Below are positions 60,247 to 64,000 of a DNA stretch of 64,000 nucleotides, piece after piece (position 1 is the first letter of the stretch; each line of letters begins with the position of its first letter). The notes under the pieces were generated by a model. That model was not told the DNA's origin and did not search any database. It saw only the letters and a program-made list of their open reading frames with translations. Both the position numbers and the translations under genes were made by a program. The DNA comes from Mariprofundus sp. NF (GTDB lineage Bacteria; Pseudomonadota; Zetaproteobacteria; Mariprofundales; Mariprofundaceae): positions 93,850-157,849 of the forward strand of contig NZ_VWNC01000007.1 of assembly GCF_013387455.1 (NCBI RefSeq), in the 5' to 3' direction.

Positions 60247-61067
60247 GTCACCTCAATATTTACCGGCATATGCCGGCGCCCTGATATCGCTAATCAATCA
60301 GCCTACCATACTACTATCAATATCCATGCCAAAACAGCATGCAGATAAAGCAGTACATATTATAATATACAGTAGAGATTACAAACTGGAGCATTTACAG
60401 GTATTCATAGCCAGGAACAGAAGCCGCATGTTCTGAAAGTCAGGCGAACATATCCACACTGCCAGGGTTCAGAGCGATGGGAGCGGGCAACCCCTGCAGC
60501 GTATAAGTTAAAAAGAAGATGTTATGTCTGCAGCTGAACTCAAACTGCTGCGCAGGTGGTGGTGTAGTCTGCAGATCAATCACAGCATCTTTGCAAGCAG
60601 GAACAACCACTGCTCGCTCAAGTTCGGATGGAACAACAGCATAAGCATCAGGTCTGCTGCTGTCGTACTGCAGCCCCAGCGCGACAGTCAGCTTCACCCT
60701 TCACCCCTGTAAAAAGGCAATTCTTTCCCCTTAGCAGCGGCAAACATTACCGCTCCAAATCGAAATACGATCCATATAGGGCATTAACAAAGCAATACAA
60801 CCACCTGTTTTAACTGTATTTTTCTACTTCACCTCCAAAGATTCATGCATCAACACTTATAACTACCAGTGCATATTTGCGGCCATATTCGAACAGCTCC
60901 GGCAGAGGAATTTCCACTGTAAAAAAAGAGGCAGCTCTGAATTGATGCAAAAAGTCTCTGATCAGAAATACTCCCTTTTCAGAAAAGCCATTCAGGCGTA
61001 TGATGCTGCTGTTCGGCGTAAGCCAATTCTGACTTGCCCAATACACTAATAACCATGGACACAGAGC
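60247..61067. other. Gene-poor stretch of about 0.8 kb
   Basis: Between the PilZ gene and ppdK there is no ORF of recognisable family. The first part, up to about 60,400, is A+T-rich and probably carries the PilZ/cyclase promoter on the minus strand. Two small minus-strand ORFs (listed separately) and no RNA gene or strong terminator were seen. Confidence 0.5.
60440..60697 (-). CDS. Possible 85-residue small protein, unknown
   Basis: GTG start with an AGGGGTGAAGGG sequence immediately upstream. The product has no signal peptide or recognised domain. Its function and reality are uncertain. Confidence 0.25.
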   Translation of the reverse strand: MKLTVALGLQYDSSRPDAYAVVPSELERAVVVPACKDAVIDLQTTPPPAQQFEFSCRHNIFFLTYTLQGLPAPIALNPGSVDMFA

Positions 61068-61076
61068 GTGTTTCAA
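60843..61076 (-). CDS. Possible 77-residue small protein, unknown
   Basis: TTG start near 61076, overlapping the region just upstream of ppdK on the other strand. The protein-like end 'FFTVEIPLPELFEYGRKYA' plus 'LVVISV' looks amphipathic, but no family is recognised. It could be a remnant. Confidence 0.2.
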   Translation of the reverse strand: MKHALCPWLLVYWASQNWLTPNSSIIRLNGFSEKGVFLIRDFLHQFRAASFFTVEIPLPELFEYGRKYALVVISVDA

Positions 61077-61097
61077 TGGACTTCAGGGAAAGTAATA

Positions 61098-63857
61098 ATG
61101 ACTAATGAGCAAAACAAATACGTCTACTCTTTTATGGAGGGAGACGGCAAAGCGAGACAACTTCTAGGTGGTAAAGGCGCCAACCTGTGTGAGATGACAC
61201 AGATCGGCCTGAATGTCCCTCCGGGATATACCATTACAACCGAGGCATGCCTTAGCTATCTGGAGAATAACAATACCTATCCGGCTGGTCTGATGGATGA
61301 AGTAAAAGAGCAGATGACCGCACTTGAGAAGCTGACAGGCAAAGGATTCGGCGATGCCCATAATCCACTGCTGGTATCAGTACGATCAGGCTCCGCGATG
61401 TCGATGCCCGGTATGATGGACACCATCCTCAACCTCGGCATGAACAGCGAAACACTGCAGGGTGAAATTGAGCAGACTGGTGACGAGCGTTTTGCCTATG
61501 ATGCCTATCGCCGTTTTATCCAGCTGTTCGGAAAAGTAGCTCTCGGCATTGAAGATGAGCACTTTGATGAGCCATTTGAAGCGATCAAGAAACGTGAAGG
61601 CGTCAAGGAAGATGTCGGCCTCTCTGCTGAAAATCTGAAAGAGATTGCAACCCTGTTCCTTGAAATCGTACATGCCCAGACAGGACGCGCTTTCCCTGAA
61701 GATCCGTATGAACAGCTGGATCTGGCGATTAAAGCGGTTCTCGGCTCATGGTCAGGCAAACGCGCCGTTGATTACCGCCGTGAATTCAACATCACACCGG
61801 ATCAGGCCAACGGTACTGCTGTAAATATCTGTACTATGGTATTTGGTAACCGTGGTGATGACTGTGCAACAGGCGTGGCCTTCACTCGTAACCCGGGTAC
61901 TGGTGAAAACATCTTTTACGGTGAATATCTGGTGAATGCACAGGGTGAAGATGTGGTGGCAGGCATTCGTACGCCTAAACCAATCGCCCAGATGGCCGAT
62001 GAGATGCCGGATCTATACCGTCAACTTGAAGAGCTGCGTAACAAGCTTGAGACCCATTACTCCGAGGTTCAGGATTTCGAGTTCACTATTGAGAAAGGTA
62101 TCCTCTACTGCCTGCAGACCCGTAATGGTAAAATGAACACCCAGGCCATGGTTCGCACTTCGGTCGAGTTGGTTGAAGAGGGACTGATCACTAAAGAGCA
62201 GGCGCTGCTGCGTATTGCACCTGAATCACTGGAGCAGATGCTCTTCCCCCGCCTTGACCCCAATGCCAAAGTAACGGCTTTGGCAACCGGCCTTCCAGCC
62301 AGCCCCGGTGCTGCATGTGGCCATGTAGTCTTTGATGCTGACAGGGCCGTGGCGCAGAAAGCCGCGCATGATCGTCCTCTGATTCTGCTGCGTGAAGAGA
62401 CCAAGCCTGAAGATATCCATGGCTTCTTTGTGTCTGAAGCTATTCTCACCTCACGTGGTGGCAAAACCAGTCATGCTGCTGTTGTGGCTCGTGGCATGGG
62501 CAAACCGTGCGTGGCCGGAGCTGATGGCATTGAAGTTGATGTTATGTCCCGTCGCGCCCATATCGGTGAAGTTGTTATTAAAGAGGGTGATCTGATCACC
62601 ATCGATGGCACCTCCGGTAATGTCTATCTCGGTGCAGTTGCAACCGTTGAGGCTGAGTTCTCCGAAGAGCTTAAAACCCTTCTCTCATGGGCAGATGAAC
62701 GTGCACGCCTGAAAGTGATGGCCAATGCCGATATCCCTGAAGATGCTGAACGCGCCCTTAAATATGGTGCCATGGGTATTGGACTGTGCCGTACAGAGCG
62801 CATGTTTAATGCCGCAGAGCGTCTGCCAATCGTGCTGGAGATGATTGTTTCCGACACACTTGAACAGCGTCAGGCAGCCCTTGATAAACTCCTGCCTATC
62901 CAACGTCAGGATTTCGTTGAACTGTTCACAACCATGTCACCCAACCCGGTGACCGTGCGTCTGCTTGATCCACCTATCCACGAATTCCTGCCTTCAGAGA
63001 ATCAGTTGATTGATGATCTCGTGCAGCTGAAACATCTGAAAGACACCATGCGTGGTTCAGAGGTACTGACTGCAACACTGAGCCTGCTCTCTACCCGCAA
63101 TGGTGCTCTGGCACCAATTCAGCAGCTAGCTGACTCATCGCTGGTGGATGAAGCGATCGAGAAGAAGGAGGCGATCCTTAAAAAGGTTCGCGCCCTCTTT
63201 GAAGTCAACCCGATGCTTGGCCATCGCGGTGTACGTTTGGGCATCACCTTCCCTGAAATCTATGCTATGCAGATTCGTGCAGTACTTGAAGCGGCCTGCG
63301 TATGCCAGAAAGCAGGCACCGAAGTTCACCCTGAGATTATGATTCCTCAGGTATGTACTTCTGAAGAGCTCATCGCGATCAAAGCAATTGTTGAAACCAT
63401 CAGGCAAGAGGTTGAAGCGTCACAAGGTATCGCACCAATCTTCAAATTCGGCACCATGATGGAGGTCGTTCGTGCCTGCATGCGAGCTGAACAGCTGGCC
63501 GAGGAGGCCGATTTCTTCAGCTTTGGTACCAATGATCTGACTCAGGCAACATTCTCCTTCTCACGCGAGGATGCAGAGAACAAATTCCTGCCGATGTATA
63601 ACGAAGCTGGAATCCTTCAGGATAATCCATTTGAAGTACTCGATGCCAACGGCGTCGGCAAACTGATGGAGCTGGCCGTAAACTGGGGCCGCGGTGTTAA
63701 ACCGGGCATGAAGATCGGTATCTGTGGTGAACATGGTGGCCATCCAGCCTCTATCCGCTTCTGCCACAGCATCGGCCTGACCTATGTATCATGCTCCGGT
63801 CCGCGTGTGCCTATTGCACGTCTGGCTGCTGCTCAGGCAGTACTGCTGGAGTCCTGA
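61098..63857 (+). CDS. ppdK: Pyruvate, phosphate dikinase
   Basis: 919 residues from ATG 61098, with AGGGAAAG upstream; the frame is open to 61068. An N-terminal ATP-grasp domain ('LLGGKGANLCEMTQIGLNVPPG', 'SVRSGSAMSMPGMMDTILNLG'), the swivelling phospho-His domain 'TSRGGKTSHAAVVARGMGKP', and the C-terminal PEP/pyruvate barrel with 'GTNDLTQATFSFSREDAE' and 'YVSCSGPRVPIARLAAAQA', including the catalytic Cys. It converts pyruvate, ATP and phosphate to PEP, AMP and pyrophosphate, reversibly. In an autotroph it feeds gluconeogenesis. Confidence 0.97.
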   Translation: MTNEQNKYVYSFMEGDGKARQLLGGKGANLCEMTQIGLNVPPGYTITTEACLSYLENNNTYPAGLMDEVKEQMTALEKLTGKGFGDAHNPLLVSVRSGSAMSMPGMMDTILNLGMNSETLQGEIEQTGDERFAYDAYRRFIQLFGKVALGIEDEHFDEPFEAIKKREGVKEDVGLSAENLKEIATLFLEIVHAQTGRAFPEDPYEQLDLAIKAVLGSWSGKRAVDYRREFNITPDQANGTAVNICTMVFGNRGDDCATGVAFTRNPGTGENIFYGEYLVNAQGEDVVAGIRTPKPIAQMADEMPDLYRQLEELRNKLETHYSEVQDFEFTIEKGILYCLQTRNGKMNTQAMVRTSVELVEEGLITKEQALLRIAPESLEQMLFPRLDPNAKVTALATGLPASPGAACGHVVFDADRAVAQKAAHDRPLILLREETKPEDIHGFFVSEAILTSRGGKTSHAAVVARGMGKPCVAGADGIEVDVMSRRAHIGEVVIKEGDLITIDGTSGNVYLGAVATVEAEFSEELKTLLSWADERARLKVMANADIPEDAERALKYGAMGIGLCRTERMFNAAERLPIVLEMIVSDTLEQRQAALDKLLPIQRQDFVELFTTMSPNPVTVRLLDPPIHEFLPSENQLIDDLVQLKHLKDTMRGSEVLTATLSLLSTRNGALAPIQQLADSSLVDEAIEKKEAILKKVRALFEVNPMLGHRGVRLGITFPEIYAMQIRAVLEAACVCQKAGTEVHPEIMIPQVCTSEELIAIKAIVETIRQEVEASQGIAPIFKFGTMMEVVRACMRAEQLAEEADFFSFGTNDLTQATFSFSREDAENKFLPMYNEAGILQDNPFEVLDANGVGKLMELAVNWGRGVKPGMKIGICGEHGGHPASIRFCHSIGLTYVSCSGPRVPIARLAAAQAVLLES

Positions 63858-63908
63858 TCAGAATAGGCTAACGGTGTCTCGTCCTAAAATACGTTGACGT
63901 TTTTTTAT

Positions 63909-64000
63909 TCAAGCCGGCTGCCAATGGCAGTCGGCTTTTTTATGCACCTCTTCGGGTGTTTTCATTCCCAGGCTGAGGTGCGGCCTGAGTCGATTATATG
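63909..64000 (-). CDS. IS3-family transposase (OrfB/integrase), C-terminal fragment
   Basis: The minus strand from the window edge to the TGA at 63909-63911 reads YNRLRPHLSLGMKTPEEVH followed by KKADCHWQPA. The 'YNxxRPHxSLGxxTP' signature is the typical end of IS3-family rve integrase domains. Only about 30 residues are inside the window; the DDE catalytic residues lie beyond it. Confidence 0.85.
   Translation of the reverse strand, partial: YNRLRPHLSLGMKTPEEVHKKADCHWQPA
63911..63938 (+). terminator. Intrinsic terminator inside the IS end
   Basis: AAGCCGGCTGCC-AAT-GGCAGTCGGCTT, a 12-bp stem with one G-T wobble, followed by TTTTT. It lies within the last codons of the transposase but points to stop transcription arriving from ppdK. 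Confidence 0.75.

Larger units (their letters stand above)
63875..64000 (-). mobile_element. End of an IS3-family insertion sequence (runs off the window)
   Basis: TGTCTCGTCC at 63875 begins an IS3-like terminal repeat (TG...), 17 nt after the ppdK stop. Inside lies the 3' end of a transposase gene on the minus strand. The other end, and the direct repeat, are outside the window. Confidence 0.75.

Noticed and set aside
1..64000. CRISPR arrays, tRNA or rRNA genes
   Set aside because: I looked through the intergenic regions and saw no regularly spaced direct repeats, cloverleaf-like segments or rRNA-like sequence; a covariance-model scan would be the proper check.

Overview
The window is a chromosomal segment of a Gram-negative, probably autotrophic proteobacterium of moderate G+C content. 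Outer-membrane and envelope genes (bamB, rlpA, mltB, the MltD tail, a pilF-like lipoprotein gene, rodZ), a cbbQ/cbbO RuBisCO-activase pair, a type III glutamine synthetase, pyruvate phosphate dikinase and a very large protein resembling PPi-type PEP carboxykinase together suggest a chemolithoautotroph. Iron-oxidising Zetaproteobacteria (Mariprofundus-like) are my best guess, but this is inference from gene content; there is no rRNA or other taxonomic marker in the window.

Layout. 1-2.2 kb: tail of a LysM lytic transglycosylase and a solo peptide-binding lipoprotein. 2.4-8.7 kb: a visibly A+T-richer six-gene operon that looks like a Gram-negative relative of the Dlt (teichoic-acid D-alanylation) machine. 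It has a stand-alone adenylating enzyme, an adenylating enzyme fused to a carrier domain (DltA+DltC-like), a membrane-anchored SGNH protein (DltD-like), an MBOAT acyltransferase (DltB-like), a 48-residue one-pass microprotein ending F-I-Y-W-D-N (DltX-like acyl shuttle), and a radical SAM/SPASM protein. This is the most interesting system in the window. 8.7-19.8 kb: roadblock protein, alanine dehydrogenase, HD-GYP, a cysteine-less peroxiredoxin-like protein, a MinD-like ATPase with a J-like/HTH partner, then the minus-strand housekeeping genes rnfH-ratA-der-bamB-yfgM, a PerM-type permease, a DUF4149 protein, a hairpin cluster and greA. 19.8-25.7 kb: carB, an EAL-domain remnant, two paired glycosyltransferases and an ATP-grasp protein.

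25.7-38.4 kb: a dense plus-strand block of RNA modification and envelope genes: rlmN, MTA phosphorylase, pilF-like, rodZ, pcm, a lipoprotein, mltB, rlpA (apparently started at ATT), LOG family, RluA family, dacA-like, D-amino-acid transaminase, Gph-like phosphatase, hslO and a YgjP-like metallopeptidase. 38.5-46.6 kb: an accessory region with a VOC-like protein, a methyltransferase, a membrane protein, a ParDE module whose toxin carries a nonsense codon, a five-gene cassette (ornithine cyclodeaminase/mu-crystallin family, HcnA/B/C-like three-subunit amine dehydrogenase, RidA), a spermidine-synthase-like protein and a VF530-family protein. 46.8-64 kb: central metabolism, with putative PPi-PEPCK, GSIII, CbbO/CbbQ, ZnuA/ZnuB-like metal uptake without its ATPase, a class III cyclase, a PilZ protein, a gene-poor stretch of about 0.8 kb, pyruvate phosphate dikinase, and the end of an IS3-family element running off the window.

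Connections. PPDK and the putative PPi-PEPCK would both turn over pyrophosphate at the PEP node next to CO2-fixation accessory genes. DacA and the D-amino-acid transaminase form a D-alanine release and recycling pair. The oxidoreductase cassette would make and handle imino acids, with RidA removing reactive imines. No tRNA, rRNA or CRISPR array was seen.
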